A stretch of 64,000 nt of DNA from Paracoccaceae bacterium (lineage in GTDB: Bacteria; Pseudomonadota; Alphaproteobacteria; Rhodobacterales; Rhodobacteraceae). Each line of letters opens with the position of its first letter. Position 1 is the first letter of the stretch. Of this stretch, positions 1 to 8,442 are shown one piece after another. A program made the translations under genes and the position numbers. The stretch covers positions 1 through 64,000 of the forward strand of contig JAAFAB010000003.1 in NCBI GenBank assembly GCA_018222585.1, written 5' to 3'. A model generated the notes under the pieces. It was not told where the DNA came from, searched no databases, and saw nothing but the letters and a program-made list of their open reading frames with translations.

Positions 1-52
1 AGACATGGCCGCGTAACTAACGAAAATCAGCCTCCGGCAAACCCGGGGCGGT

Positions 53-1738
53 TCAGTTCGAGTAGACCCAGACATGCGAGCAGAAGTTATCTTCTCTACC
101 GTCTAGAGTACGCTCATTTTTTGCGTTTTTTGTTAGTTGAAGCAGAACAGCGTCTGCTTCTCGGGGTAATTCGATTGACTTCGTGCCTGTGCTCTCGTCG
201 CTCCAGAGAGCTATGCCGCATGCTTGAGGAAACTTTCCGATATCATTTTGCCGGGATATCAAGCCAAGTGAGGTGAAGGTCAAGACTGACGTGCCCGGAT
301 CCTCCGTCAATACACTGGCGTATCGACCTGGCCACCTCTGTATAATCTGCGGACCATCCATCAATAGCGCAATCAAGAGGTTTGGCCCAATTGCTCTAAT
401 CACCGCCTGGCACGGATCAACGCGAGCCAAGTCCTCACAAATGAGTGTGGTTAGAGTCGTGTCGCCCTTGAATACTATTAAGTCCAAGCTGCGAGAAAGG
501 ATCGTGAGATTCTCCCACCAGCTTTTTCCTTCGTCTAGCCCAAGGTCATAGTCAGAAATCTGGGATCCATTTAATTTCCACCGATGGTGCTTCTCTCGAA
601 CAAGCGCCAATGGCTCCCAACTTTTCAATGATGTACACTCCGCATCCCTAAAAAGAAAAAACGGCGCGATTGCAACGAAGTTTCCTGGCCGGCCGCCCTT
701 GTCGCTGGAGATTCCGGATATTATGAAGTCGATCCCCTCATCCTTGGCAAGCGCATTGCCAACTTTTAGGAATAATCCATAATCAAGTGAGAGTTCGGGG
801 AACACAACTCCACTGACCAGTTGACCATTGGCCCGAGCTTTCTTGATAAGGCCCTGAACAAATATCACAAACTCTTCCCTGCGAACAGAATCTTTAGGAT
901 TGGGAAGCCAGTTTTGATCTGCGTCGAACCAACCCCAGTGGCCTCCAGCTTCTTCACCAGCTGAACGAAACGACGTTTTCGATATTCGGTAGGGAAATGG
1001 TATAAGAAGAAGTCCCAGCTCGCCGTCCAGTTTGTCCGATATCGCGCCTAGAGGTGGTTCAATCCATCTGGCTTTAACTGCTCCTTTCGGTGGCAATAAG
1101 GCCAAGTGATGAGAAAGTGAGCGCAAGGTGCATCCGACCGATGGCGTCCGACTTTTGGGTTGTACGCAAACCACATCCTCAGAGGCAGTGGATAAAGATT
1201 TGGGCGCACTCTGAATGCGTCGGAAAGTCTCGCCGCTAACAACGTCCTCTTCGACGTATGCTTCTTTCACGATGCTTGTGAAGACATTGCTTTGTTTGAA
1301 GCCGCTATCTGCACTTGCTTCATCAGCAATCATTAAAAGTTTAAGGCAAACCTGCCACCACTCAGGCGCTTCAGCGTCTTCCCTTAGCGCGGCGAACACT
1401 TCCCGATCTTGAAATGTTTTAAGCTGTCGCCAGGCCAGCACCACAGCAGCGGGCGGCTTTGGCAAACGCAGGCCAGCGTTGCTAGGTGCTGTTCTCCACG
1501 CTTTGCCAGCTTCTATCGCTTCGCGCCGCATCTCATCGGTCACCTCCAGGCGCCGATAACTAGACGAAACTAAGTATGGAACGTCAGGCGCAACGTGGTG
1601 ATATGCGCCTGACTTCTCCAGCGCGTAGCCGGCAAATGCAAAAATGTCTGCGGGCAGTAGCGGCGGATTGTCAAACGGGCCCGTGTTATCGGGCTCATCT
1701 GGAAACAGGGCTTTGTAGAGTGTGATAAGGGTCGTCAT
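53..1738 (-). CDS. Nitrilase-fold (carbon-nitrogen hydrolase) protein of unknown role, defence-island neighbour
   Basis: The protein has 561 residues. The C-terminal half (about 240-500) carries the carbon-nitrogen hydrolase layout: a Glu in VVFPELSLD (E315), a Lys in REKHHRW (K383) and a Cys in TTLICEDLA (C434), in the order of the Glu-Lys-Cys triad of nitrilases. The N-terminal 230 residues match no domain I recognise; no reverse-transcriptase motif is visible. Known nitrilases cleave nitriles or amides, and nitrilase domains also occur fused to reverse transcriptases in the DRT1 anti-phage system. A defence role here is inference from that and from the neighbouring CBASS operon. Base composition is AT-richer than the core genes. 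The gene points away from the resolvase and may have its own promoter in the 300-bp gap upstream. The substrate is unknown. Confidence 0.7.
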   Translation of the reverse strand: MTTLITLYKALFPDEPDNTGPFDNPPLLPADIFAFAGYALEKSGAYHHVAPDVPYLVSSSYRRLEVTDEMRREAIEAGKAWRTAPSNAGLRLPKPPAAVVLAWRQLKTFQDREVFAALREDAEAPEWWQVCLKLLMIADEASADSGFKQSNVFTSIVKEAYVEEDVVSGETFRRIQSAPKSLSTASEDVVCVQPKSRTPSVGCTLRSLSHHLALLPPKGAVKARWIEPPLGAISDKLDGELGLLLIPFPYRISKTSFRSAGEEAGGHWGWFDADQNWLPNPKDSVRREEFVIFVQGLIKKARANGQLVSGVVFPELSLDYGLFLKVGNALAKDEGIDFIISGISSDKGGRPGNFVAIAPFFLFRDAECTSLKSWEPLALVREKHHRWKLNGSQISDYDLGLDEGKSWWENLTILSRSLDLIVFKGDTTLTTLICEDLARVDPCQAVIRAIGPNLLIALLMDGPQIIQRWPGRYASVLTEDPGTSVLTFTSLGLISRQNDIGKFPQACGIALWSDESTGTKSIELPREADAVLLQLTKNAKNERTLDGREDNFCSHVWVYSN

Positions 1739-2039
1739 CTCGCGTCAGCTGTAAGTATTTTCACGGAAATCTACCCTAAGATCCGTAATGCATGCACGCC
1801 ATAAGTGCCAACAGCTGCAATATTTCTATTTTTTGGTTGGCCCATCTGCATTTGATAGCCCATCGTCGTTTGAGCGTTTCGATTGTATAGGAGCGCAGCT
1901 TAGTAAGGCCTTGCCTGCAACATTAGGGTGCACCCATAGGATGCATGCTCATGTGACACGGCAGATCGTAACAAATGGGTGGCTGACGTAGTGTTGATAC
2001 ACCATAAGTGTCACACCTACCCCAATGTGACAGAAAGCC
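1739..2039. other. Intergenic region between divergent nitrilase and resolvase genes
   Basis: This 301-bp AT-richer gap has no convincing gene. It must contain the promoters of the two divergent genes. It shows several small dyads: GGGTGCACCC (1926-1935), ATGCAT nearby, and a cluster of TGTGACA-type motifs described in the next entry. Confidence 0.5.
1951..2032. promoter_or_regulatory. Res-like / operator region of the serine recombinase
   Basis: Three copies of one motif lie just upstream of the resolvase start: ATGTGACA at 1951-1958, TGTCACA at 2009-2015 and TGTGACA at 2026-2032. The last two form a perfect 7-bp inverted repeat with a 10-bp spacer. Serine resolvases of the Tn3 type bind several inverted subsites directly upstream of their own gene, for recombination and autorepression. 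The position and repetition fit, but the spacing is shorter than a classic res subsite, so it may be only an operator. Confidence 0.4.
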
Positions 2040-2654
2040 ATGCCCCGTATCGGATATGCCCGCGTCAGCACCGCGAGCCAGGACCTTGAGATCCAGAAGG
2101 CCAAGCTAAATGAAGCCGGATGCGAGATCATTCGAGCGGAAACCGCCTCTGGCGCATCGATGGCAGGGCGAACAGAGCTGGAGACCATCCTCGAATTTCT
2201 ACGCACGGGGGACGAACTGGTAGTCCACCGACTCGACCGACTTGGACGGTCAACGCGTGACGTGCTGAACCTGGTGCACGAGCTGGAAAGCAGAGGCGCA
2301 TCCTTGCGAATTCTCGATCCCGAAGTGACCACGGCCGGCCCTGCAGGGCGCATGGTAGTCACCGTTCTCGGCATGGTCGCCGACATGGAGCTACAGTTCA
2401 TCCGCGAACGCCAGCGTGCTGGTGTTGAAGCAGCAAAAGGCAGAGGCGTCTACAAAGGCCGCAGGAAGCAGGTAGATGACACAGAGATCCAGAAGATGGC
2501 AGAGGCGGGAGCAGCAAAGTCTCAGATCGCGCGCGAGCTCGGCGTTTCACGGATGACGGTGTACCGCGCCTTAGAGAAAGGCAAAAGTGTCATCTGAACT
2601 GCAGGCTGAGTAGCTATCCACTGCCCGAGCTATGCTATCGGTTAGCCACCCATT
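1974..2654. repeat. Short inverted repeat flanking the resolvase gene
   Basis: AATGGGTGGCTGAC at 1974-1987 and GTTAGCCACCCATT at 2641-2654 are inverted copies with 13 of 14 bases matching. They bracket the resolvase. The right copy is also the 3' end of the capW gene (Met-Gly-Gly-stop), so the left copy could be a relic of that gene end, or the pair could be recombination sites. Confidence 0.35.
2040..2597 (+). CDS. Serine recombinase (Tn3-type resolvase/invertase)
   Basis: The 185-residue protein has the full length of a small serine recombinase. The N-terminal catalytic domain shows GYARVST with the nucleophile Ser10, the conserved arginine stretch RLDRLGRSTRD and the ERQRAG helix that leads into DNA binding. 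The C-terminal 45 residues form a helix-turn-helix (AKSQIARELGVSRMTVYRA). Such enzymes resolve cointegrates or invert segments at short sites. No transposase lies in the window, so it may be a relic of a mobile element, a plasmid-type resolvase or part of the island. TGTGACA repeats lie directly upstream. Confidence 0.9.
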   Translation: MPRIGYARVSTASQDLEIQKAKLNEAGCEIIRAETASGASMAGRTELETILEFLRTGDELVVHRLDRLGRSTRDVLNLVHELESRGASLRILDPEVTTAGPAGRMVVTVLGMVADMELQFIRERQRAGVEAAKGRGVYKGRRKQVDDTEIQKMAEAGAAKSQIARELGVSRMTVYRALEKGKSVI

Positions 2655-3514
2655 GACCGGCCTCTCGCCTTCTCAAGAGCGCGTTTGACCTCTTTCAAAT
2701 TTGCTAAACAGATCTGTGCGCGAGCGGGTGGAAGATCGGGCAGGTCCAAATTCATCCTCTTGATGAAGTAGTATGCCATCGACAGCCTCACTTCGACCTC
2801 GCGCCTTCCATTTTCCATTGCATAGTCGCGCTGGATGGCCAAGCTCTGCTCCGCCGACAAGCCAGGATGCGGACGCAAATCCAAGACAATCTTGGAAGTC
2901 CACTCCACATCGTCTGCCGGGTCAAATTCGGCCTTAGAACCAACATGTATCTGGTCGATGCGCGACAGGACAAAGTCGCGAAAATCTCCTCGGTCGCACG
3001 CCCACGCACGCACATGCCAACGGTAGCCATCGAAGGCAATGGCATGGGGAGCGATCTCCCGCACACGAGCATTGGTTAAGGATTGATAGCGAATCTCTAC
3101 GCTGCACCTTGAGCGTATCGCTTCAAGGATCAGGCGTAGACATTTCTCATCCACGTGACGCGAGATATCGGGAACCATATCGATAGGCGGCAAGTCCCGG
3201 AACCAGACCTCTCGCCGGGGCAGGGCGCCGGTCAAAAAGGATCGTAACTGCAGCAGCAGACGATCCGCAGACGCTTGAATGAACGACGGCTTCATCTTCG
3301 GGGACGGCCGGAACACCCGGTTAGTGGCATCATACTCAATGTTTTCCCCAGCCAGTTCCCGGTAGCGTCTCAGATCGACGGACGCTTGGGGTGTGGAGAT
3401 ATCGAAGGTTTCTTCAAGGTCGCTCCGGTTCAAGGCACCTTCCCAGAACAGCTTCCAGTCGATGAACTCGAAGCGTCGGCTTTGCGTCCACGGGCGCTTC
3501 TCATCAGAGGTCAT
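2642..3514 (-). CDS. capW: WYL-domain transcriptional repressor (CapW/BrxR type) of the CBASS operon
   Basis: The 290-residue protein has an N-terminal winged helix-turn-helix (about 1-85), a WYL domain whose core is near VEIRYQS...IAPHAIAFDGYRWHVRAWA, and a C-terminal WCX-like extension. CapW proteins repress CBASS operons and are thought to release DNA when infection is sensed through the WYL domain. I chose the Met at 3514, preceded by AAGGA 11 bases upstream. An in-frame Met 21 codons earlier would put the operator palindrome inside the coding region. It is divergent from cdnC, and the 25-bp palindrome at 3547-3571 lies between them, so it probably represses both itself and CBASS. Confidence 0.85.
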   Translation of the reverse strand: MTSDEKRPWTQSRRFEFIDWKLFWEGALNRSDLEETFDISTPQASVDLRRYRELAGENIEYDATNRVFRPSPKMKPSFIQASADRLLLQLRSFLTGALPRREVWFRDLPPIDMVPDISRHVDEKCLRLILEAIRSRCSVEIRYQSLTNARVREIAPHAIAFDGYRWHVRAWACDRGDFRDFVLSRIDQIHVGSKAEFDPADDVEWTSKIVLDLRPHPGLSAEQSLAIQRDYAMENGRREVEVRLSMAYYFIKRMNLDLPDLPPARAQICLANLKEVKRALEKARGRSMGG

Positions 3515-3546
3515 GACGTATAGATTCCTTACAGGTATTGTTTCGA

Positions 3547-3571
3547 TACCCATATAGGGACTATATAGGTA
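3547..3571. promoter_or_regulatory. CapW operator palindrome between capW and cdnC
   Basis: Two 11-bp arms, TACCCATATAG and CTATATAGGTA, surround a GGA centre and match at 10 of 11 positions. The site is 32 bp from the capW start and 62 bp from the cdnC start. Its TATATA core could overlap a -10 box, which would give direct repression. Binding of CapW is inferred from position and family behaviour. Confidence 0.7.
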
Positions 3572-3633
3572 AAGCAACGATGAGCGAATCTAAATGTTCG
3601 CGCCAAGTCTGAACGAGCCGCGGAGGTGAGTAA

Positions 3634-4599
3634 GTGAGTCGAGAACATGTTGGCCATCGCGATATTCTGCGCTTCGCCGAAGATCGCGTGAACCTCCCAC
3701 GGGAGAAGGCATCGGAGTATCGAGCGCAAGTTCGCCGCTTGCGTGAGCGCCTCGAGGGCTACGTCGCGGAACATCCTGACTTCACGCTTCGCAAGATGTT
3801 ACTGTCAGGCAGTCTAGCGAAAGGAACCGCACTCCGCTCGCTGAACGATATTGACGTGGCATGCTACATCAGCGGAGCCGATGCGCCGCAGTCAATCAAT
3901 GAACTGCTGACGTACCTTGCGGAGCGGCTGCGGAAGGCATTCCCAAACTTCTCACCGGACCAAGTGCAGCCGCAGACCTATTCCGTGACGGTGTCCTTCC
4001 GGGGCTCTGGTCTGGATGTCGATGTCGTGCCGATCCTCTATGATGGAGACCCCCAGTGGTACGGCAATCTCGTCAGTCAGGAAGATGGCTCCTTCCTCAA
4101 GACTAGCATCCCTCTTCACCTCGATTTCGCCAGCAAGCGCAAGAAGGCTCAAGAGTATCACTTCGCTCAGGTAGTTCGCCTCGTGAAATACTGGGCGAAG
4201 CGGCAGAAGCAAGAACGTGATGGCTTTCGTTTCAAGTCGTTCATGATCGAACTCGTCATGGCAAAGCTCTGCGACGACGGGTTGGATCTGTCGGATTACC
4301 CGGAGGCCCTGCAGCACTTCTTCACTTACATCGCCACAAGCGGCTTGGCGGATCAAATAGCATTTTCAGACTATTACCCGCTCTCTAGTATCGGCACCTT
4401 CACCGAGCCGGTGAGGATCATCGATCCCGTAAACGCGCTGAACAACGCCTCACGCCTCTACACGACTGCGAACGTGGACGACATCGTCGACGCAGCCCTT
4501 GACGCTGGTGATGCAATTGACGCCGCCCTTGCGGCTCCGAACAAGCAACTGACCATCGGCTATTGGCAGAAGGTCTTTGGTCCCGCATTCCAAGTCTAA
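3634..4599 (+). CDS. cdnC: CBASS CD-NTase (clade C), cyclic oligonucleotide synthase
   Basis: The 321-residue nucleotidyltransferase has the OAS-like active site: GS at 59-60 within LSGSLAKGT, D72 and D74 in NDIDV, and a third acidic patch LDVDVV (D128/D130). It closely resembles from memory the E. coli MS115-1 CdnC enzyme over its full length. That enzyme makes cyclic tri-AMP when bound by an activated HORMA protein. The start is GTG at 3634, with GGAGGTGA just upstream. It is the first gene of a four-gene operon, and the downstream NucC effector matches a cA3 product. The product identity is inferred from the homologue and the effector. Confidence 0.93.
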   Translation: MSREHVGHRDILRFAEDRVNLPREKASEYRAQVRRLRERLEGYVAEHPDFTLRKMLLSGSLAKGTALRSLNDIDVACYISGADAPQSINELLTYLAERLRKAFPNFSPDQVQPQTYSVTVSFRGSGLDVDVVPILYDGDPQWYGNLVSQEDGSFLKTSIPLHLDFASKRKKAQEYHFAQVVRLVKYWAKRQKQERDGFRFKSFMIELVMAKLCDDGLDLSDYPEALQHFFTYIATSGLADQIAFSDYYPLSSIGTFTEPVRIIDPVNALNNASRLYTTANVDDIVDAALDAGDAIDAALAAPNKQLTIGYWQKVFGPAFQV

Positions 4600-4607
4600 G
4601 GCTCGCA

Positions 4608-5120
4608 ATGTCCAGTTACACCTACACCGAGAGTTCGACGTTCACTGTTACCCATGCGCGCCATATGGCAGCGAAAATTGCGACGGATCTTAAACGGATT
4701 CAGCGCCTTTACGGCACTCCATCCGACGCTTCTATCGCGGAGTATGAAGAGGAAGCTGTAACCCTGCTCAAGGCAGGTTATCTCTCTTCCGTGACGTACG
4801 GGTTCAAACGCAATGGTTCCTGGATTGAACCCACCTTGAAATATAGTGCGCGCGACCTCGCTGGGGGATCAGCTAGCGACGATGACCCTGGCAGGATCAG
4901 GCCTGGGAAGGATATCTCAGGCGCATCGTTCACAAGCTTCCTCTGCTACACCGACGCCTACTTCCTCCTCAGTGAAGCGGCGCGCAACGCTTTCAAGACG
5001 GGCCTTCCCTTTCAGCGCAGCACGGGTACTGAGCCACAGGTGAGTGGGTACCTCTCGTCTGATCGAACTTACTCTTCGGGCGGTCGCGCACTCGATCGTT
5101 CCAGTGTTAGGAGCTATTGA
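4608..5120 (+). CDS. cap7: CBASS HORMA-domain protein (Cap7)
   Basis: The 170-residue protein begins MSSYTYTESSTFTVTHAR, typical of bacterial HORMA proteins of type III CBASS. These adopt open and closed states, bind closure peptides from phage proteins, and then activate the CD-NTase. The C-terminal part (about 130-170) would be the mobile safety belt. The start at 4608 lies 8 bp after the cdnC stop; a longer in-frame start would overlap cdnC by 37 bp and add unrelated residues. Its TGA stop shares its A with the ATG of the ATPase gene. Only one HORMA gene is present, as in the one-HORMA layout. Confidence 0.88.
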   Translation: MSSYTYTESSTFTVTHARHMAAKIATDLKRIQRLYGTPSDASIAEYEEEAVTLLKAGYLSSVTYGFKRNGSWIEPTLKYSARDLAGGSASDDDPGRIRPGKDISGASFTSFLCYTDAYFLLSEAARNAFKTGLPFQRSTGTEPQVSGYLSSDRTYSSGGRALDRSSVRSY

Positions 5121-6067
5121 TGCAACACCAACCGAGCCTCGATGAGCTCTTCGAGCGCCGCCAAATCTATCCCGATTTTGAACCGCAAGAGCGGCTATCC
5201 CGTCTGGTGGGGTTAGACGATCAGAAATCTCGGCTCGCCAAGATACTTGGTCTTCTAGTAAACCCAAATGGATTGGAACGTTGGGCCGCGAAATTCCACG
5301 CAAGTGAAGCGCGGCCGCTGCTCGAGGTTGTGCTCCGTCGGCCACCGTTAGTGGTGCTGGCAGGCGACGTCGGTTCAGGCAAGACAGAACTCGCAGAGAC
5401 CATTGGAGACGCGGTTGCTCGGCAAGAACGCCTTGAGATTACCCTTTATCCCTTGAGCCTTGCCACCCGAGGGCAAGGCCGTGTGGGTGAAATGACTCAG
5501 CTTCTTTCGGCGGCCTTCGAGCATACCGTGCAGGCAGCTAGCCGACTAAAAAGTGATGGCAAGGCAAAAGGCGGGGTTATCCTCCTCGTCGATGAGGCCG
5601 ACGCCCTTGCCCAATCCCGGGAAGCAGCTCAAATGCACCATGAAGATCGTGCAGGGGTGAACGCGTTTATCCGGGGGATCGATCGACTCGCAAACTTGCG
5701 GCTGCCCGCTGCAGTTATCATGTGCACAAACCGTCTCAATGCCCTAGATCCTGCGGTGCGCCGACGTGCTGCCGATATCATGGCTTTCGGCAGGCCTAGC
5801 GACATACAGCGCCGCCACATTCTGTCGCTGCGCCTCTCGCCCCTAGGTGTCTCCGCCAATCAAATCGAGGCTTTAGTGATGGCGACAGGCCCGAAACAGA
5901 ACAGGCCCGGCTTTACGTTCTCTGATCTCACACAGCGGCTCATGCCAGCAATCGCTCTCGATGCCTATCCAAACCGACCAGTGGAAGGTGGGCGAGCATT
6001 GCAGATTGCCCAAAGTATCGAACCGACGCCCCCGTTCCGCGACGTGGCGCGAGTTGCAGGGCTATGA
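5120..6067 (+). CDS. cap6: CBASS TRIP13/Pch2-like AAA+ ATPase (Cap6)
   Basis: The 315-residue AAA+ protein has Walker A GDVGSGKT (82-89), Walker B ILLVDEAD (154-161), a sensor Asn in MCTNRL and an arginine cluster (AVRRRA). TRIP13-type ATPases pull on the HORMA N-terminus, disassemble the active HORMA-CD-NTase complex and so stop signalling. The ATG at 5120 overlaps the HORMA stop by one base (TGATG), with TAGGAG upstream. A TTG one codon earlier is the less likely alternative start. Its own stop overlaps the nucC start (ATGA), which indicates translational coupling. Confidence 0.92.
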   Translation: MQHQPSLDELFERRQIYPDFEPQERLSRLVGLDDQKSRLAKILGLLVNPNGLERWAAKFHASEARPLLEVVLRRPPLVVLAGDVGSGKTELAETIGDAVARQERLEITLYPLSLATRGQGRVGEMTQLLSAAFEHTVQAASRLKSDGKAKGGVILLVDEADALAQSREAAQMHHEDRAGVNAFIRGIDRLANLRLPAAVIMCTNRLNALDPAVRRRAADIMAFGRPSDIQRRHILSLRLSPLGVSANQIEALVMATGPKQNRPGFTFSDLTQRLMPAIALDAYPNRPVEGGRALQIAQSIEPTPPFRDVARVAGL

Positions 6068-6795
6068 GTTGGTCCATTCAGACGCTTCTGTCGGAGTTGC
6101 ACGACGATATTCAGGAACAGCTTTCGCGAGCGCGCAAGGCATTCGGACATCCGGGGACCAAAGGCGATGCGAGTGAAGCCGTTTGGCTGGAACTTTTGCA
6201 GACTTACCTGCCTCAACGCTACCAAGCGGCATCAGCTCACGTCGTCGATAGCACCGGCGCATTTAGCGACCAGATCGACGTCGTCGTGTTTGACCGGCAG
6301 TACTCGCCCTTCATCTTTAAGTTCCAAGGCCAGACGGTCATACCGGCGGAAAGTGTTTACGCTGTCTTTGAAGCGAAACAGTCCATCAATGCCGACCAAG
6401 TCGCCTATGCTAAAGAAAAGGTCGCGAGTGTTCGTCGTCTACATCGCACCAGCTTACCTATCCCCCATGCGGGGGGTACCTATCCGGCGAAACCCTTGCA
6501 GCACATTTTGGGCGGCCTCCTAACATTGGAGAGCGACTGGACCCCAGGCTTGGGCGATCCTCTAGTCAAAGCACTAACGAACAGCGACGGATCAGATCGG
6601 TTGGATCTGGGGTGTGTCGCCGCTCATGGTACCTTTGCCTGGGGCGCGGAGGACTGCGCCTCACTGCAACCCATGAGCAAACCAGCAACCGCCTTCTTGT
6701 TCGAGTTGATTGCCCGTCTACAAGAAAGCGCAACAGTCCCGATGATAGACATCAGAGCCTATGCGCAGTGGCTTGACGTTGAGGTCTCCGAGTAG
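6064..6795 (+). CDS. nucC: NucC, cyclic tri-AMP-activated DNA endonuclease (CBASS effector)
   Basis: The 243-residue protein closely follows E. coli NucC as I remember it. It keeps the restriction-nuclease-fold active site IDVVVFD (D72) and FEAKQS (E103, K105), and the block VRRLHRTSLPIPHAGG. NucC trimers bind cA3, assemble into hexamers and cut double-stranded DNA, which kills the infected cell before phage release. The start overlaps the cap6 stop by four bases. It is the last gene of the operon, and with cdnC, cap7 and cap6 it makes a full type III CBASS. No residue of the active site is missing. Confidence 0.94.
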   Translation: MSWSIQTLLSELHDDIQEQLSRARKAFGHPGTKGDASEAVWLELLQTYLPQRYQAASAHVVDSTGAFSDQIDVVVFDRQYSPFIFKFQGQTVIPAESVYAVFEAKQSINADQVAYAKEKVASVRRLHRTSLPIPHAGGTYPAKPLQHILGGLLTLESDWTPGLGDPLVKALTNSDGSDRLDLGCVAAHGTFAWGAEDCASLQPMSKPATAFLFELIARLQESATVPMIDIRAYAQWLDVEVSE

Positions 6796-7043
6796 TGCGG
6801 TCACATTCTCCCCTGACGTGAACCTTGCGCTACCAAATGGTCAAATTTGGCTACTACGCAGGCTTCTTGGCTTCTTAGGCACCTAGCTCGCATACATAGA
6901 TTCCCCTTGCTTGAAGCCGCTGCGTTGGGCGCTGTTATAGGTGGGCTATAGTCCTAACCTGCCTCACGGCCCCGCGCACAGGCTCACAATTTCGCATCCC
7001 GTGCCACAAGCGCCACCCCGCAGCGAGGCGCGCTTCTGGCACG
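6796..7043. other. Gap between nucC and the AAA_28-type ATPase gene (convergent ends)
   Basis: No gene is seen in these 248 bp. A weak dyad CCAAAT/ATTTGG lies near 6834-6853, after nucC, and could help terminate transcription. Base composition rises toward the core level across this gap, so the right island boundary may lie here or at the tRNA gene. Confidence 0.35.
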
Positions 7044-7583
7044 TCACCAGACTAACTGCTTCACTACGAAGTCGGCTCGCGACTCTACCTCAATTCGCGG
7101 CAGTTCCGTGATTTCGTATCCTAGTGCGATGTAGGTCTCGCGCATGACCGCACAGGTCGCTTCGGCTTCGGCGCGAGTCTGCTTGCGTTCGCTGTCTTGC
7201 GTGAAGATCTCATCCCAGAACGGCGCCAAGAAGGCGCGACGGTTGTAGCGGGCTGCCTTGGCTACTGCAGCGACGTTGGGCGGCACGGGGAGGCCGCAGA
7301 GGGTCAGGTAGCCCATGATGTCGGGAATGCCTCGGTCGAAAATCACGGCGCCTGAGAGCGCCTGTGCAGCGCTGCAGGCGCGGAGGTCGCGCTCAAGCAT
7401 CCGTTCGGCATAGGCCATGCGATCCGCCCACGGGAGGGCGTCCCCGCCGCTCTGCACTTCCTCGCGAATGATTGCGCGGCCGGATTCGGGGATTGTGTGA
7501 AAGCCGCGACGGGCGAGCTCGGTGATCAGGCTGGTCTTGCCCGCACCGGGGCCGCCCGTCACGATGAAAAACTGGTCGCTCAT
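7044..7583 (-). CDS. P-loop ATPase/kinase of the AAA_28 type, function unknown
   Basis: The 179-residue protein starts MSDQFFIVTGGPGAGKTSL, a P-loop with GGPGAGKT. It continues with a nucleotide-kinase-like fold: IFDRGIPD resembles the acidic/Arg segment of NadR-type kinases. Proteins of this family are annotated as AAA or ATP-binding proteins of unknown substrate. I chose the start at 7583 because translation upstream of it is arginine-rich and unlike the family. The gene lies between the CBASS island and the tRNA-Ala, so it may be the last island gene or the first core gene. Confidence 0.8.
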   Translation of the reverse strand: MSDQFFIVTGGPGAGKTSLITELARRGFHTIPESGRAIIREEVQSGGDALPWADRMAYAERMLERDLRACSAAQALSGAVIFDRGIPDIMGYLTLCGLPVPPNVAAVAKAARYNRRAFLAPFWDEIFTQDSERKQTRAEAEATCAVMRETYIALGYEITELPRIEVESRADFVVKQLVW

Positions 7584-7752
7584 CGGCCATCCTCGGGTTT
7601 GACGGGGGAGAGGCTGCGCAGGGATTGACACGCCGAAACGCGCGGATCGAGGCAGCATGGATTTTCGTAGGGAAAACAGCACCTGTCTGCGCGGCAGAGG
7701 CAAGTCCCCTGCCGAGAAAGGCAGAACTATCTGGTGCTTTTCAAAGGAAGTT

Positions 7753-7828
<76 letters not shown>

Positions 7829-8000
7829 GTTCCGCGAGGCCCGAGGGCCTCCGTGCGGCGCTGTCTATGGGATGCCCGGGGTGGGATCAAGCGAAAAAAT
7901 CGCACCTCGGGACTTTTTCATGACAGGCCGGTCAGCGACCCCCGGATCCGCCATGACGGCCCCCCGCAAGGGGCCCTGCCGGGCCCTTGCGGGCCTCGGC

Positions 8001-8324
8001 TCAGCTTTCGTCGTCGTCGCCGGGGACGTCGGCCAGATCGTCGAGCGAGACGTTGTCGTCATCGTCGTCGTCATCCAGCAGATCGTCATCCAGATCGACC
8101 TCGACATCATCTTCCAGAACGTCATCCCCCGAGCTTTCCTCGCGGGCCTTCGACTTCTTGGTCGCGGCATCTTCGGCATCGGCGGCGATCATGCGGCTCT
8201 TGCCGGTCTCGACCTCGACGACCTCGCCGGTATAGGGGCTGACGATCGGATTCTGGTTCAGATCGTAGAACCGCTTGCCGGTCGTCGGGCATACGCGCTT
8301 CGTGCCCCATTCTTCCTTGGGCAT
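8001..8324 (-). CDS. TIGR02300-family acidic protein (FYDLN motif)
   Basis: The 107-residue protein begins MPKEEWGTKRVCPTTGKRFY and continues DLNQNPIVSPYTGEV, the conserved N-terminal module of a family found in alphaproteobacteria. The tail is a very acidic run of Asp and Glu. The cysteine near the N-terminus hints at metal binding, but no function is established. The start at 8324 has AAGGA a few bases upstream; a Met nine codons earlier is an alternative. It lies directly upstream of the tRNA-Ala gene on the same strand. Confidence 0.85.
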   Translation of the reverse strand: MPKEEWGTKRVCPTTGKRFYDLNQNPIVSPYTGEVVEVETGKSRMIAADAEDAATKKSKAREESSGDDVLEDDVEVDLDDDLLDDDDDDDNVSLDDLADVPGDDDES

Positions 8325-8442
8325 TTCGGGTTCCTTCCTGGCTGACATCTCTTGTCCGGGATCAGCGCCACCTGCCATAACGGACCCGAGGTATCAAGTC
8401 CTTTCGGGTCGCCGCAGGGGCACACCCGCATCCAGGAGGCAT

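Noticed and set aside
53-1738. Possible reverse-transcriptase-nitrilase fusion (DRT1)
   Set aside because: The N-terminal half has no RT motifs, in particular no xxDD box, so only the nitrilase part is supported.
1788-1991. Small open frame between the nitrilase-like gene and the resolvase
   Set aside because: It has no ribosome site or recognisable motif, and overlaps the dyads upstream of the resolvase.
8008-8120. Gat/cgt-rich repeat that looks like a tandem array
   Set aside because: It is the coding sequence of the Asp-rich tail of the TIGR02300-family protein.
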